From assembly GCA_963703145.1 (NCBI GenBank), contig OY969793.1, positions 1,116,001 through 1,180,000 of the forward strand: 64,000 nt of DNA, given 5' to 3'. The DNA comes from Bog-756 sp963703145 (lineage in GTDB: Bacteria; Actinomycetota; Acidimicrobiia; Acidimicrobiales; RAAP-2). Positions 1-8,579 of this stretch are shown one piece after another (position 1 is the first letter of the stretch; every line of letters starts with the position of its first letter). The translations under genes were made by a program, and so were the position numbers. The notes under the pieces are model-generated. The model was not told where the DNA came from and did no database searches. It saw nothing but the letters and a program-made list of their open reading frames with translations.

Positions 1-73
1 CGAAGTCGCCATTGTCGATCAGTTCGGCATACCGGGCGATGAGGTTGCCCACTTGGACCGCGCTGTCGCTCAT
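1..73 (-). CDS. SnoaL-like/NTF2-fold protein, N-terminal fragment (cut by window edge)
   Basis: Only the first 24 codons are present. They begin MSDSAVQVGNLIARYAELID, a short amphipathic helix with an LIARYAELID..GDF pattern that resembles the first helix of SnoaL-like (NTF2-fold) proteins. The start ATG shares an ATGA overlap with the stop of the upstream gene at 70-450, so the two are probably co-transcribed and translationally coupled. Family assignment rests on the N-terminus alone; the active-site region lies outside the window. Confidence 0.5.
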   Translation of the reverse strand, partial: MSDSAVQVGNLIARYAELIDNGDF

Positions 74-450
74 GCGAACGAGAGGTCGGCGTCGTCCCAG
101 TAGGCATACACCGACGCGATCAGGCCCTCATCGGTGAAGGCGAAGACCTCGATGCCGGCGATGGTCATGGCCGATCCGCCCGTCTCCACGTCGATGCGGA
201 AGTCGATGGCCACCGAGGATGCGCAGGTGTGGACGGTCTCGGCGGTGAAGGTCCACGAGTCGCTGGCACCGATACCGGCCTCGAAGAACGCGGCGATGCC
301 AGCCCGTCCCACGTTCGGCGGATTGGAGGCCGGATCGGCCTGGATCGCGTCCTCGGTGAACAAGCGGGCGATGCCCTCGGGATCACGGGCGTTGATGGCG
401 TCAACGTAGGCCGCGATGTGGTTCCGGAGATCGTCGGAGGTCAGGGTCAT
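70..450 (-). CDS. SnoaL-like / ketosteroid-isomerase-fold (NTF2 superfamily) protein
   Basis: The product is a small 126-residue single-domain protein. It has the NTF2-fold pattern: an N-terminal helix (AAYVDAINARDPEGIARLF), then TEDAIQ.DPAS.PP..GR.GI..FF, and a C-terminal strand ending in VYAYWDD, typical of nuclear transport factor 2 family or steroid delta-isomerase-like proteins. Members act on steroid or polyketide-like substrates or bind small molecules; the substrate cannot be told here. The gene lies 7 bp downstream of fabI on the same strand and overlaps the next gene by 4 bp, suggesting one operon of lipid or steroid metabolism. Start ATG at 450 is well supported by domain length. 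Confidence 0.75.
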   Translation of the reverse strand: MTLTSDDLRNHIAAYVDAINARDPEGIARLFTEDAIQADPASNPPNVGRAGIAAFFEAGIGASDSWTFTAETVHTCASSVAIDFRIDVETGGSAMTIAGIEVFAFTDEGLIASVYAYWDDADLSFA

Positions 451-457
451 CCTTCGA

Positions 458-1247
458 TCACGCCCCCACCGCGTGTACGCCGCCGTCGACGTGGAGTACC
501 TCGCCGGTGGTCATGGGGAGCAGGTCGGAGAACAGGGCCACACACGCCCGCGCCACCACATCGGTGTCCAGGACGTCCCACCCGAGGGGGGCCTTCTCGG
601 CCCAGGTGTCCTCGAACGTCGTGAAGCCCGGGATCGACTTGGCCGCCATGGTTTTGACCGGGCCCGCCGCCACCAGGTTCACCCGGATCCGCTCGGGACC
701 CAGGTCCCGGGCCAGGTAGCGGGCCAACGACTCCAGTGCGGCCTTGGAGACCCCCATCCAGGCGTAGGCCGGCCAGGCCACGGTGGCGTCGAAGTCGAGG
801 CCGACCACCGACGCCCCAGCACCGCCGTCGGTGCCGGCGGCGGTCAGCAGCGGATGGAAGGCCTCGACGAGTGCCTTGAGCGAGTAGGCCGATACGTGCA
901 GCGCCACTTGAACCTGGTCCCAGTTGGCCTGGAACATGTCCCCGCCGAGGCATTCGGGCGGGGCGTAGCCGATGGCATGGAGCATGCCGTCCATGCGGTC
1001 CCACCGGGAGGCCAGGCTGGCCGCCGCAGAGGACAGCTGCTCGGGCTGGGTGACGTCGATCTCCAATACATCGGCCTCAACGGGGAGCTTGCCGCGACGT
1101 CCGACGGGTCAGCGACAGCCCACGGCCAGCACCGCTCAGGACCACCTCGGCACCCTCACGCTGGGCCAGGCGGGCGACGGCGAAGGCCAAGGAGGCGTCG
1201 GTGAGCACGCCGGTGACCAGAATCCGCTTTCCATCGAGGAGTCCCAT
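458..1247 (-). CDS. fabI: Enoyl-ACP reductase FabI/InhA-like, frameshifted as sequenced
   Basis: This is an NADH-dependent enoyl-acyl carrier protein reductase that would reduce trans-2-enoyl-ACP in the last step of type II fatty acid elongation. The C-terminal 202 residues are continuous from 1066 to 458. They contain VGLDFDA, the catalytic Tyr and Lys in YAWMGVSKAALES, NLVAAGPVKT and a C-terminal TTGEVLHVDGG, all close to mycobacterial InhA. The N-terminus, MGLLDGKRILVTGVLTDAS with the glycine-rich nucleotide-binding strand, is encoded from ATG 1247 in another frame that stops at 1077-1079. The frames must join near 1090-1100 (one extra or two missing bases). A possible -10 (TAACCT) lies 9 nt upstream of the ATG. 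An essential gene is unlikely to be dead, so I favour a sequence error over a pseudogene. Confidence 0.85.
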
Positions 1248-1256
1248 GAGCGGGTC

Positions 1257-1262
1257 AGGTTA
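1257..1262 (-). promoter_or_regulatory. Candidate -10 hexamer of fabI (leaderless type)
   Basis: On the minus strand TAACCT (TANNNT) stands 9 nt before the fabI ATG at 1247, with no Shine-Dalgarno. It overlaps by two bases a plus-strand TATCGT at 1261-1266 that could serve the divergent npdG-like gene. No clear -35 is visible for either. Confidence 0.4.
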
Positions 1263-1309
1263 TCGTGATCGCTTCGTTGGGCCACGGGTGGTGTGCAAGG
1301 GTGGTGGTC

Positions 1310-1969
1310 ATGCGCATCGGAATTCTGGGAGGCACAGGGCCGGCCGGCCGGGGGCTGGCCGTGCGGCTCGCCGCCGCCGGGGACGAGGTGGTTCTCGGCT
1401 CCAGGGATGCCGACCGGGCCGCGGCGGTGGCCGGGGACCTGATGGCCACATGGCAGGACCGGGGTCTGGCCATCAGCGGCGCCTCGAATGAGGGTGCGGC
1501 ATCCGAGGACCTTGTGGTCGTAGCCACGCCCTGGGACAGTGCCATCCCCACCGTCAAGCCGCTCGCCCCGCTGCTGGCCGGCAAGGTCGTCGTCTCCATG
1601 GCCAACGCCCTGGCCAAGGAGGGCCGGGAGTTCTTGGCCCTTGTCCCGCCTCGTGGATCGGTGGCCGCGTCCATTCAGGCCGCACTGCCCGAGTCGCTGG
1701 TCTCGGCGTCGTTCCACCACCTTCCGGCCTCGGAGATGGAAAAGCTGCAGGCCTCGGTCGACGCCGACGTGTTGGTGTGCTCGGACCACACCGAGGCCAC
1801 CAGGGTCACCATCGAACTGGTGGACCACATCGACGGCCTACGAGGGGTCGATGCCGGAAGCCTGGCCCAGGCGGCGCCGATCGAGGCCTTCACGGCGGTG
1901 CTGATCACCATCAACATCCGCCACAAGGTCCATGCGGCACTGCAACTGTCGGGCTACGACCGGCGCTGA
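1310..1969 (+). CDS. npdG: NADPH-dependent F420 reductase (F420H2:NADP+ oxidoreductase) family
   Basis: The enzyme would transfer hydride between NADPH and coenzyme F420 in the cytosol. The 219-residue product begins MRIGILGGTGPAGRGLA, an N-terminal GxGxxG-type Rossmann loop, followed by VVLGSRDADRA, which binds the NADPH phosphate in this family. Conserved later blocks are VVVATPWDS, VSMANAL, ASFHHLPA, DVLVCSD and a C-terminal FTAVLITINIRHK typical of NpdG/Fno. I chose ATG 1310 because the Rossmann strand starts there and AAGGGTGG lies about 5 nt upstream; a GTG at 1265 would add 15 unconserved residues. It is divergent from fabI with a 62-bp gap. It implies F420 biosynthesis elsewhere in the genome. 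Confidence 0.85.
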   Translation: MRIGILGGTGPAGRGLAVRLAAAGDEVVLGSRDADRAAAVAGDLMATWQDRGLAISGASNEGAASEDLVVVATPWDSAIPTVKPLAPLLAGKVVVSMANALAKEGREFLALVPPRGSVAASIQAALPESLVSASFHHLPASEMEKLQASVDADVLVCSDHTEATRVTIELVDHIDGLRGVDAGSLAQAAPIEAFTAVLITINIRHKVHAALQLSGYDRR

Positions 1970-2037
1970 CCCCGTTCGGGACGAAAAACCGATTAACTGA
2001 CAGGGTGGTTGGGGACGACGTGGATGCCGGGGGAGAC

Positions 2038-3170
2038 ATGCGCCTGTACGACACGGCCCGGCGCGCCTGGTGCCCTTCGAGCCCGGGCCGTTGGTCACGC
2101 TGTACTCCTGTGGGATCACCCCCTATGACTCGGCTCACCTGGGTCACGCCCAGGTGTACCTGACGTTCGACATCCTGCAACGGAGGCTGCGCGACCGGGG
2201 TCATGAGACCCGCTGCGTGCGCAACGTCACCGATGTCGACGACGACATCCTGCGCAAAGCGCGCGAACTCGGTGTCCACTACCTCGACCTGGCTGCCGAG
2301 GAGATCAGCCGGTTCGACACGGACATGGCGGCACTGGGCCTGATCCCGGCGTGGTCGGAGCCCCGGGCCACCTCGGCCATCGCCGAGATTCTCACCCTCA
2401 TCGGCTCGGTGCTCGACTCCGGCCACGCCTATGCGTCGAACGGGGCCGTCTACTTCGACGTGACCACCTTTGACCGCTTCGGCGCCGTGAGCCACTTCGA
2501 CGAGGCCACCATGCTGGCCTTGGCCGCCGAAAACGGGGGGAACCCTGGCGACCCCAACAAGCGCCACCCCCTGGACTTTGTGTTGTGGCAACCATCCTTG
2601 GCCGACGAGCCGTCGTGGGAGTCGCGCTGGGGCCCGGGTCGGCCGGGGTGGCATGTCGAATGCTCCGCGCTGGCCCTCCGAGAGCTGGGGGAGACCCTCG
2701 ACGTCCACGGCGGTGGCCGGGATCTCGTCTTCCCCCATCACGAGTGCGAGACCGCCCAGTCCGAGTCGGTGACCGGCCGCCCGTTCGTCCGACACTGGCT
2801 GCACGTGGGCCTGGTCGGGCTGGACGGCACCAAGATGTCCAAGTCCCTCGGCAACCTGGTCTTCGTGGGCGATCTCTTGAAGGAGTGGGAGCCGGCCGTG
2901 GTGCGCCTGGCCCTACTGGCCCACCACTACCGGCCCGACTGGGAGTGGACCGACCAGGACATGCCAGAGGCGGCCCGCCGACTCGACCGGTGGCGGTCGG
3001 CGGCAAGCAGCGACGACCGGGACGGCGGGGACGACCCCACACTCGCCGCCGTCCGCTCCTTGTTGGACGTGGACCTCGACACACCGGCGGCTCTGGCGGC
3101 CGTTGACGCGGCGGCATCCGCCGGCGGGCCGGTGGTCCGGGGGGCCGACCTGCTGGGCGTTACCCTGTAG
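2038..3170 (+). CDS. mshC: Cysteine:glucosaminyl-inositol ligase MshC (CysRS-like), frameshifted near start
   Basis: MshC activates cysteine with ATP and joins it to the amino group of GlcN-Ins in mycothiol synthesis. The class I CysRS-like catalytic core is clear: YSCGITPYDSAHLGHAQ (HIGH motif), zinc-binding residues in WHVECSALA and FPHHECE, and KMSKSLGN (KMSKS). The length of about 377 residues, without the CysRS C-terminal anticodon-binding extension, and the GPGRPGWHVEC and GLVGLDGTKMSKS blocks favour MshC over CysS. The family N-terminus MRLYDTARRA is encoded from ATG 2038, but the core is in another frame. One C seems missing at 2066-2067, after which LVPFEPGP follows naturally. The window also holds mshD. 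A paralogous CysS is the main alternative. Confidence 0.8.
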
Positions 3171-3185
3171 TCCGAGGCGTCGTCT

Positions 3186-3201
3186 CCGGCCGATCGGCCG
3201 G
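3186..3201. terminator. Palindrome between mshC and thrS, possible terminator
   Basis: CCGGCCGATCGGCCGG is a perfect 16-bp palindrome 15 bp after the mshC stop. It extends to a 9-pair stem if one G-T pair is allowed. There is no T-run, as is usual for actinobacterial terminators. It could instead act in the thrS leader. Confidence 0.4.
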
Positions 3202-3253
3202 GGAGGCGCCCGTCGACCCGGACCCTCAGCACCCGACACAGAAAGGCAGAACC

Positions 3254-5239
3254 ATGGCAGCCGTCACCGTTCGACTTCCCGATGGATCATCGAGGGAATT
3301 CGAGCCGGGCACGACCGCCCTCGAGTTCGCCGAATCCATCGGACCGCGACTGGCCAAGGCTGCCATCGCTGCCACCTTCGACGGTGTCGAAGTCGACCTC
3401 GACCAGCCTCTTCCCGACGGCGCCGAGGTGAGCGTGATCACCGCGGAGTCCGAGTTGGGGCGCGGGGTGCTCCGCCACTCCACCGCCCATGTGTTGGCCC
3501 AGGCCGTGTTGCGGTTGTGGCCCGGAGCCCATTTCGCCATCGGACCGGTCATCGAGGACGGCTTCTACTACGACTTCGAACTTCCCGGTGGCGCCCACTT
3601 CAGCGATGAGGACCTCGAGCGGATCTCGGCCACGATGCGGGAGATCATGGCCGAGCGCCAACCCTTCACCCGTCATGAGCACACCATTGAGGAAGGGCTG
3701 GCCATCTTCGAGGACCAGCCGTTCAAGCAGGAGATCATCGAGGCCGTAGGCGCCGGCCGGGACGAGATCGACGCACCGGCCGGGGCGGGATCCGCCGCCC
3801 AGGTCTCGACCTACTGGAACTCGCCGGCCTTCACCGACTTGTGCCGCGGGCCCCATGTCCCGTCCACTGATCGGCTGGGCCACTTCGCCCTCCAGCGGGT
3901 GGCCGGGGCGTACTGGCGGGGTGATGAGCACCGCCAACAGCTCCAGCGCATCTACGGGACGGCGTGGGAGTCGGACCAGGCACTCGCCGACCACCTGCAC
4001 CGGTTGGCCGAGGCGGAACGTCGGGACCACCGCAAGCTCGGGGCCGAGCTCGACCTCTTCTCGTTCCCCGAGGAGATCGGGTCGGGCCTGGCGGTGTTCC
4101 ACCCGAGGGGCGGCACCGTGCGACGCCTGATGGAGGACTACTCGCGCCGTCGCCACGAGGCCGCCGGCTACGACTTCGTGTACACCCCCCACATCACCAA
4201 GTCCGACCTGTTCGAGACTTCGGGCCACCTCGACTGGTTCGCTGACGGCATGTTCCCGCCGATGGAGGTCGACGGGAACACCGAGTACCGGCTGAAGCCG
4301 ATGAATTGCCCGTTCCACATCTTGATCTACAAGAGCAAGCAGCGCTCCTACCGTGAGCTCCCGCTCCGCCTGTTCGAGTTCGGCACGGTCTATCGCTACG
4401 AGAAGTCCGGTGTCGTCCATGGGCTCACCCGCGTCCGCGGCATGACCCAGGACGACGCCCACATCTTTTGCACCCGGGACCAGATGGCCGACGAGCTCCA
4501 CACCACCATGACCTTCGTGCTCTCGTTGCTTCGCGATTTCGGGCTGGAGGACTTCTACCTCGAGCTGTCCACTCGGCCCGAGGACAAGGCCGTGGGCACC
4601 GACCAGGAGTGGGAGGAGGCGACCGAGGCGCTGCGGGCAGCCGCTTTGCGGATGGACCTCGACCTCGTGCTCGACGAGGGTGGCGGGGCGTTCTACGGGC
4701 CGAAGATCTCGGTCCAGGCCAAGGACGCCATCGGACGCACCCACCAGATGTCCACGATCCAGTTGGACTTCCAGATGCCCCAACGATTTGGGATGGAGTA
4801 CATCGGAGCGGACAACGCCCGCCACCAGCCCATCATGATCCACCGGGCCCTGTTCGGTTCCGTAGAGCGGTTCTTTGCCATCCTGCTCGAGCACTATGCC
4901 GGCGCCCTCCCCACCTGGCTGGCCCCCGAACAGGTGCGCGTGCTGGGCGTGCGGGACGACCACGTGGCCTATGCCCACAAGGTGGCGGACCGGTTGCGGG
5001 CGGTCGGCGTGCGGGTCACCCTCGAGCCGGCCGACGAGCCGCTCGGCGCCCGGATCCGGCGGGCCAAGGTGCTCAAGGTGCCCTACATCCTCGTGGTCGG
5101 CGACGAAGATGTCCACGCCGGCACCGTCGGCGTCAATCGTCGCGGCAGCGATCGTCCCGAACGGGGCGTCGAGCTGTCGGCCTTTACCGAGGCGCTCGAA
5201 CTGGAGATCAACGAGCGCCGGGTCCCCGAAGGGCCGTGA
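3254..5239 (+). CDS. thrS: Threonyl-tRNA synthetase
   Basis: ThrRS charges tRNA-Thr and hydrolyses mischarged Ser-tRNA-Thr. At 661 residues it has the full bacterial layout. A TGS domain covers roughly residues 1-62. The editing domain follows, with HSTAH at H75 and H79 and the downstream DLCRGPH cysteine/histidine. The class II catalytic core has the zinc ligands in MNCPFHI, DDAHIF and IHRALFGS, motif 2 in VYRYEKSGVVHGLTRVRG, and motif 3 in GSVERFFAI. The C-terminal anticodon-binding domain starts near PTWLAPEQVRV. ATG 3254 has a GAAAGG Shine-Dalgarno at 3241-3246. The following HIT gene overlaps the stop by 4 nt. Confidence 0.98.
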   Translation: MAAVTVRLPDGSSREFEPGTTALEFAESIGPRLAKAAIAATFDGVEVDLDQPLPDGAEVSVITAESELGRGVLRHSTAHVLAQAVLRLWPGAHFAIGPVIEDGFYYDFELPGGAHFSDEDLERISATMREIMAERQPFTRHEHTIEEGLAIFEDQPFKQEIIEAVGAGRDEIDAPAGAGSAAQVSTYWNSPAFTDLCRGPHVPSTDRLGHFALQRVAGAYWRGDEHRQQLQRIYGTAWESDQALADHLHRLAEAERRDHRKLGAELDLFSFPEEIGSGLAVFHPRGGTVRRLMEDYSRRRHEAAGYDFVYTPHITKSDLFETSGHLDWFADGMFPPMEVDGNTEYRLKPMNCPFHILIYKSKQRSYRELPLRLFEFGTVYRYEKSGVVHGLTRVRGMTQDDAHIFCTRDQMADELHTTMTFVLSLLRDFGLEDFYLELSTRPEDKAVGTDQEWEEATEALRAAALRMDLDLVLDEGGGAFYGPKISVQAKDAIGRTHQMSTIQLDFQMPQRFGMEYIGADNARHQPIMIHRALFGSVERFFAILLEHYAGALPTWLAPEQVRVLGVRDDHVAYAHKVADRLRAVGVRVTLEPADEPLGARIRRAKVLKVPYILVVGDEDVHAGTVGVNRRGSDRPERGVELSAFTEALELEINERRVPEGP

Positions 5240-5751
5240 GCCTTGAGCACCTGTGGGCCGGCTGGCGGACCGAGTACGTCGTGTCGGGGGGGGACGACGG
5301 GGGCCACGGCCAGGGCGACGCCTGTGTGTTCTGCCGGATCCTGGCCAGCGGCCCGCCGTCGGCCGACAACGGCATCTTGTGGGTGGGCACCCATGCCTTT
5401 GCCGTCCTCAACGCCTACCCCTACGCCAGCGGACATCTCATGGTCCTGCCCACCCGCCACATCTCCTCACTGGCTGAACTGACCGAGGCCGAGGGTCTGG
5501 AACTGTGGTCCGGCCTGCGCCTCGGCGTGGCCGCGCTCCACGAGGCGTACGCACCCGAGGGCGTGAACCTCGGGGCCAACCTGGGCCAGGCGGCCGGTGC
5601 CGGCATCCCCCGCCACCTCCACCTCCACGCGGTCCCCCGCTGGTTGGGCGATACCAACTTCATGACCACGGTGGCCGGCACGCGAGTGCTGCCCGAGGCC
5701 CTGACCGCCACCTGGGAGCGCCTGGTCGCGGCCTGGCCGCCGGGGGAGTGA
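5236..5751 (+). CDS. HIT-family nucleotide hydrolase/phosphorylase
   Basis: This histidine-triad protein probably cleaves dinucleoside polyphosphates or nucleotidyl conjugates such as Ap4A. The 171-residue product carries the signature HLHLHAVPRWLGD (H127, H129, H131) plus an N-terminal CVFC (C30, C33) zinc half-site. This combination occurs in the actinobacterial Ap4A phosphorylase group (Rv2613c-like). The start is GTG 5236, sharing GTGA with the thrS stop, so it is translationally coupled. An HIT gene directly after thrS is also found in mycobacteria. The exact substrate is inferred from family and position. Confidence 0.9.
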   Translation: MSLEHLWAGWRTEYVVSGGDDGGHGQGDACVFCRILASGPPSADNGILWVGTHAFAVLNAYPYASGHLMVLPTRHISSLAELTEAEGLELWSGLRLGVAALHEAYAPEGVNLGANLGQAAGAGIPRHLHLHAVPRWLGDTNFMTTVAGTRVLPEALTATWERLVAAWPPGE

Positions 5752-5842
5752 CCGAACGCCGCCCCAGGAATCGATTGGCCACCGGCGGCGTTCTGGAGGT
5801 GACGCGCCAGAGGGTGCGGAGAGATCGAGGCCGGGAGGCATC

Positions 5843-6295
5843 ATGCAGGTGAAAGAGCTGGGGCATCTGGTCCTGTACGTGCGAGACGTGCAGCGTTCGG
5901 CCGAGTTCTACGGCGACATTCTGGGATGGGAACCGGCCTTCCCCGCTGGGCTCGGGATCCCGGCCGCCGCCTTCACCTCGGGCCGCACCCATCACGAGCT
6001 CTTGCTGATCGAGGTGGGGGAGGACGCCGCCCCGCTTCCCCGGGGGCGTCACCTGGGCCTCTACCACTTCGGTCTCAAGGTGGGTGATTCCGATGACGAG
6101 CTGCGCGACGTGGTGACCCGCCTGAAGGAGCGCGAGGTCACCATCGTGGGAGCCAGCGACCACACGGTCACCCACAGCCTGTACGTCCTCGACCCTGACG
6201 GCAACGAGATCGAGCTGTACATCGACGTGCCGGGTGTGGACTGGAAGGCGGACCCCAACTTGATCATGGCGCCGATCAAGCCCCTGGTCCTCTGA
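5843..6295 (+). CDS. VOC/glyoxalase-fold protein, catechol 2,3-dioxygenase-like
   Basis: The protein is a 150-residue two-module VOC-fold metalloprotein. A plausible facial metal triad is visible: H8 in ELGHLVLYV, H75 in LYHFGLKV and E124 in NEIELYID. The pattern DPDGNEIELYID followed by GVDW..DP is typical of extradiol-dioxygenase-like or glyoxalase proteins. The reaction is not determined; ring cleavage, isomerisation and resistance functions all occur in the superfamily. It starts 91 bp after the HIT gene on the same strand and may have its own promoter. I see no strong Shine-Dalgarno before ATG 5843. Confidence 0.8.
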   Translation: MQVKELGHLVLYVRDVQRSAEFYGDILGWEPAFPAGLGIPAAAFTSGRTHHELLLIEVGEDAAPLPRGRHLGLYHFGLKVGDSDDELRDVVTRLKEREVTIVGASDHTVTHSLYVLDPDGNEIELYIDVPGVDWKADPNLIMAPIKPLVL

Positions 6296-6365
6296 GGGTC
6301 CCCCGCCGCGTCATCACGACCGGCGGGCGGCCCGGTGGTCGCTGCTCCGGCGGGGGAGCGGGCGC

Positions 6366-6371
6366 TAAGTT
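6366..6371 (+). promoter_or_regulatory. -10 hexamer (TAAGTT) of the GT87 gene
   Basis: TAAGTT lies 7 nt before ATG 6379 with no Shine-Dalgarno between, the leaderless arrangement repeated across this window. Confidence 0.5.
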
Positions 6372-6378
6372 CTCGGCG

Positions 6379-7632
6379 ATGGGCCGAAGCGATGACCACG
6401 GCCCGACAACGTCTGGGGGCCGGCTGGTGGCACGGGCCGCCCGAATCCCCACCCCGTGGGTGGCCACAGCCGCCGTCCTGGTCTGGCTGGTGTCGGCGGC
6501 CTACATGCTCCGGTTCGGATCGTCCTGGCACCTGGACCTCCGGGTCTACCGGGCCGCCGGGCACTCGCTGTACCACGGCGGTTCACCCTTCACCGAGTTG
6601 TACACGGTGAGCCGCCTGCCGTTCACCTACACCCCGTTCGCCCTGGTCGTCCTGAGCCCGCTGTCGCTCGGTCCGCTGGGCGTGGCCGAGACCCTGTGGT
6701 GGGTGGTCAGTGCCGCCTGCCTGGTGGGCGCCGCACGGCTCTTGCTCGCCTCGGCATTCACCCTGCCCACCGGGCGGGCCTGGGTGGTGGCGGCCCTGTT
6801 GGGCGGGACGGCCACCCTGGCCCTGGAGCCGGTGCGCAGCAACTTCGACTTCGGGCAGATCAACGTCATCCTCATGGTGATGGTGGTGGCCGACCTGACT
6901 CGGGTGCGCGGACGGGGACGGGGTGTGCTGGTGGGATTGGCCGCCGCCGTCAAGCTCACGCCCCTGCTCTACCTGGTGTACTTCGCCGTCGCCCGCCAGT
7001 GGCGTGCCCTGCTGACCGGCGTCGCCACGTTCGCCGGGGTCACGGCCCTGTGCTGGGCCGCCCTCCCCGGCGCCTCGGACCGCTACTGGCTGCACGAATT
7101 CTTCGACGCCAAACGCACCGGGTCCCTCGGCATCGTCAGCAACCAGTCCTGGAACGGGATGGTCCACCGCGCCCCGTTCTCGGGCTCCCACCTCGGGACC
7201 GGGCTGTGGGTCGTGCTGTCACTGGCCACCCTGGCCGGCGGCATCGTCCTCACCCGGTGGCTGGTGGACGGCGGCCGCACCGCCGAGGCGGTCATGGTCC
7301 TGGCCCTGACCGAAGTCCTGGTCAGCCCGGTGTCCTGGACCCACCACTGGTCATGGCTGGCCCTGGCGCCCATCGTCGTGGCCACCGTGGCCCGAGTCCA
7401 CCGGTCCGTGGCCGTGGCCCTCGCCGTGCTCGTCGGGCTGGCGGTGGCCACACCGTACCTGTGGCTCCGCCACGGCCCGGTGGGCGACGTGGCGGCCAAC
7501 ACCCTGGTGATCGGCGCCGCCGCCGTGCTGGTGGTGTGGTTGGTGGCCGAGGGCCGCCAGCGCCACTCGTCCGGCCCGGGACCCGACCGTGAGGGGCGCA
7601 GGGCCTCTTCCACCCTCGGGTCGGTGGGCTGA
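6379..7632 (+). CDS. GT87-family polyprenol-phosphate-mannose-dependent mannosyltransferase
   Basis: The 417-residue protein is polytopic with about ten hydrophobic segments and belongs to the DUF2029/GT87 family, which includes mycobacterial PimE. An Asp in the first periplasmic loop (D53 in WHLDLRVYRAAG) matches the catalytic Asp of PimE. FTYTPFA, NFDFGQINVIL, AVKLTPLLYL, SNQSWNGM and SWTHHWSW are family blocks. It would transfer mannose from a lipid-linked donor to a phosphatidylinositol mannoside or glycan on the outer face of the membrane. Two kilobases downstream lie pgsA, an acyltransferase and pimA, and a polyprenol-P-mannose synthase is at 50237. The final acceptor is unknown. Confidence 0.8.
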   Translation: MGRSDDHGPTTSGGRLVARAARIPTPWVATAAVLVWLVSAAYMLRFGSSWHLDLRVYRAAGHSLYHGGSPFTELYTVSRLPFTYTPFALVVLSPLSLGPLGVAETLWWVVSAACLVGAARLLLASAFTLPTGRAWVVAALLGGTATLALEPVRSNFDFGQINVILMVMVVADLTRVRGRGRGVLVGLAAAVKLTPLLYLVYFAVARQWRALLTGVATFAGVTALCWAALPGASDRYWLHEFFDAKRTGSLGIVSNQSWNGMVHRAPFSGSHLGTGLWVVLSLATLAGGIVLTRWLVDGGRTAEAVMVLALTEVLVSPVSWTHHWSWLALAPIVVATVARVHRSVAVALAVLVGLAVATPYLWLRHGPVGDVAANTLVIGAAAVLVVWLVAEGRQRHSSGPGPDREGRRASSTLGSVG

Positions 7633-7730
7633 GGCGGATTCGGTGAGTTGGGTCGTCCGGCCCTGGTCGGGACGGGATTCGACCCCGGTGACGTCGAGAT
7701 CCCGGTAGCGCTGCCTCCAGCTAGCAGATG

Positions 7731-7764
7731 GTAGGGTTGGGGAACCATTTCTGGAGGAAGAGCC
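7731..7764 (+). promoter_or_regulatory. Promoter -10 and Shine-Dalgarno of pgsA
   Basis: TAGGGT near 7731 is a plausible -10. GGAGGAAG at 7753-7760 is one of the clearest Shine-Dalgarno sequences in the window and fixes ATG 7765. This gene therefore has a leader, unlike many neighbours. Confidence 0.5.
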
Positions 7765-8541
7765 ATGTTTGACGGGCGATGGCGCGACACGGTCGACCGG
7801 GGTACCGGTCCGGTGGGGCGCAAGCTGCAGCGGTACGGCGTCACCGCGGACATGCTCACGGCCACCGGCCTGGTCTCTGCCGCCGCCACCGCCGTGGCCG
7901 TCGGGTCGGGCCATCTCCATCTGGCCATCGTCCTGCTCATCCTCACCGGCCTGCACGATCTGCTGGACGGACCGGTGGCCAAGGCGTCGGGGACGTCGTC
8001 CATGCGGGGCGCCTTCTTCGACTCGGTCACCGACCGGGTCGCCGACGCGCTGATCCTCGGCGGCGTGGCCTGGTACCTGGTCTCGACCCACCCCGGTCAC
8101 CTCGTCCTGCTTCCGTTCGCCGTGTTGGCGGCCAGCACCCTGGTCTCGTACCAGCGGGCCAAGGCCGAATCGTTGGGCATCTCGGCCAAAGGCGGGCTGA
8201 TGGAACGGGCCGAGCGGATGATCCTGCTCGGCATCGGCTTCCTGTCGCCGGTGCTGCTGGTGCCGGTGCTGTGGATCATGCTCGGTCTCACCCTGGTCAC
8301 CGCGGTCGGACGCTTCGTCAAGGTGTGGCGACTGGCCGAGGCGCCGGTGCCGGTCACACCACCTCGTCGTCATCGGCGGGACCGGGCCACGACGCGGTCG
8401 GGTGGTCGCAAGGAGTCGGTGGCGTTGTCACGGTGGAGGGCACGTCGTCAAGGAGAGTTGGCCAGCCGGTCCGGGAGGACCTGGCGGGCGCGGCATGCCC
8501 GCCAGGGCATCCGACAGCGCTCTGTCCGTCGGCAATCCTGA
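7765..8541 (+). CDS. pgsA: CDP-alcohol phosphatidyltransferase, likely phosphatidylinositol-phosphate synthase
   Basis: This membrane enzyme exchanges the CMP of CDP-diacylglycerol for inositol-1-phosphate. It has 258 residues. The CDP-alcohol motif D-x2-DG-x2-A-K-x8-G-x3-D-x3-D is complete, with D65, D68, D86 and D90; the usual Arg after Ala is Lys. Several membrane helices follow. The family alone does not distinguish inositol from glycerol head groups, but the position directly before a PIM-type acyltransferase and pimA matches the mycobacterial PI phosphate synthase locus. The last 60 residues form a strongly basic, non-membrane tail (about 20 Arg) that is unusually long. Confidence 0.88.
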   Translation: MFDGRWRDTVDRGTGPVGRKLQRYGVTADMLTATGLVSAAATAVAVGSGHLHLAIVLLILTGLHDLLDGPVAKASGTSSMRGAFFDSVTDRVADALILGGVAWYLVSTHPGHLVLLPFAVLAASTLVSYQRAKAESLGISAKGGLMERAERMILLGIGFLSPVLLVPVLWIMLGLTLVTAVGRFVKVWRLAEAPVPVTPPRRHRRDRATTRSGGRKESVALSRWRARRQGELASRSGRTWRARHARQGIRQRSVRRQS

Positions 8542-8579
8542 GCCGTACCGGATCACCAGTTGAACGAGAACGAGGGCTC

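Noticed and set aside
2001..2070. GTG 2070 as the true mshC start
   Set aside because: It would remove the conserved MRLYDTARRALV start that is visible from ATG 2038 once one C is restored, and no Shine-Dalgarno or -10 precedes it.
3171..3253. T-box riboswitch upstream of thrS
   Set aside because: The 83-bp gap is too short and lacks the T-box consensus; only a palindrome and a Shine-Dalgarno are visible.
3287..5116. A 609-codon open frame antisense to thrS
   Set aside because: High-G+C coding DNA leaves long antisense frames open. The sense frame is an intact ThrRS and the antisense product has no recognisable domain.
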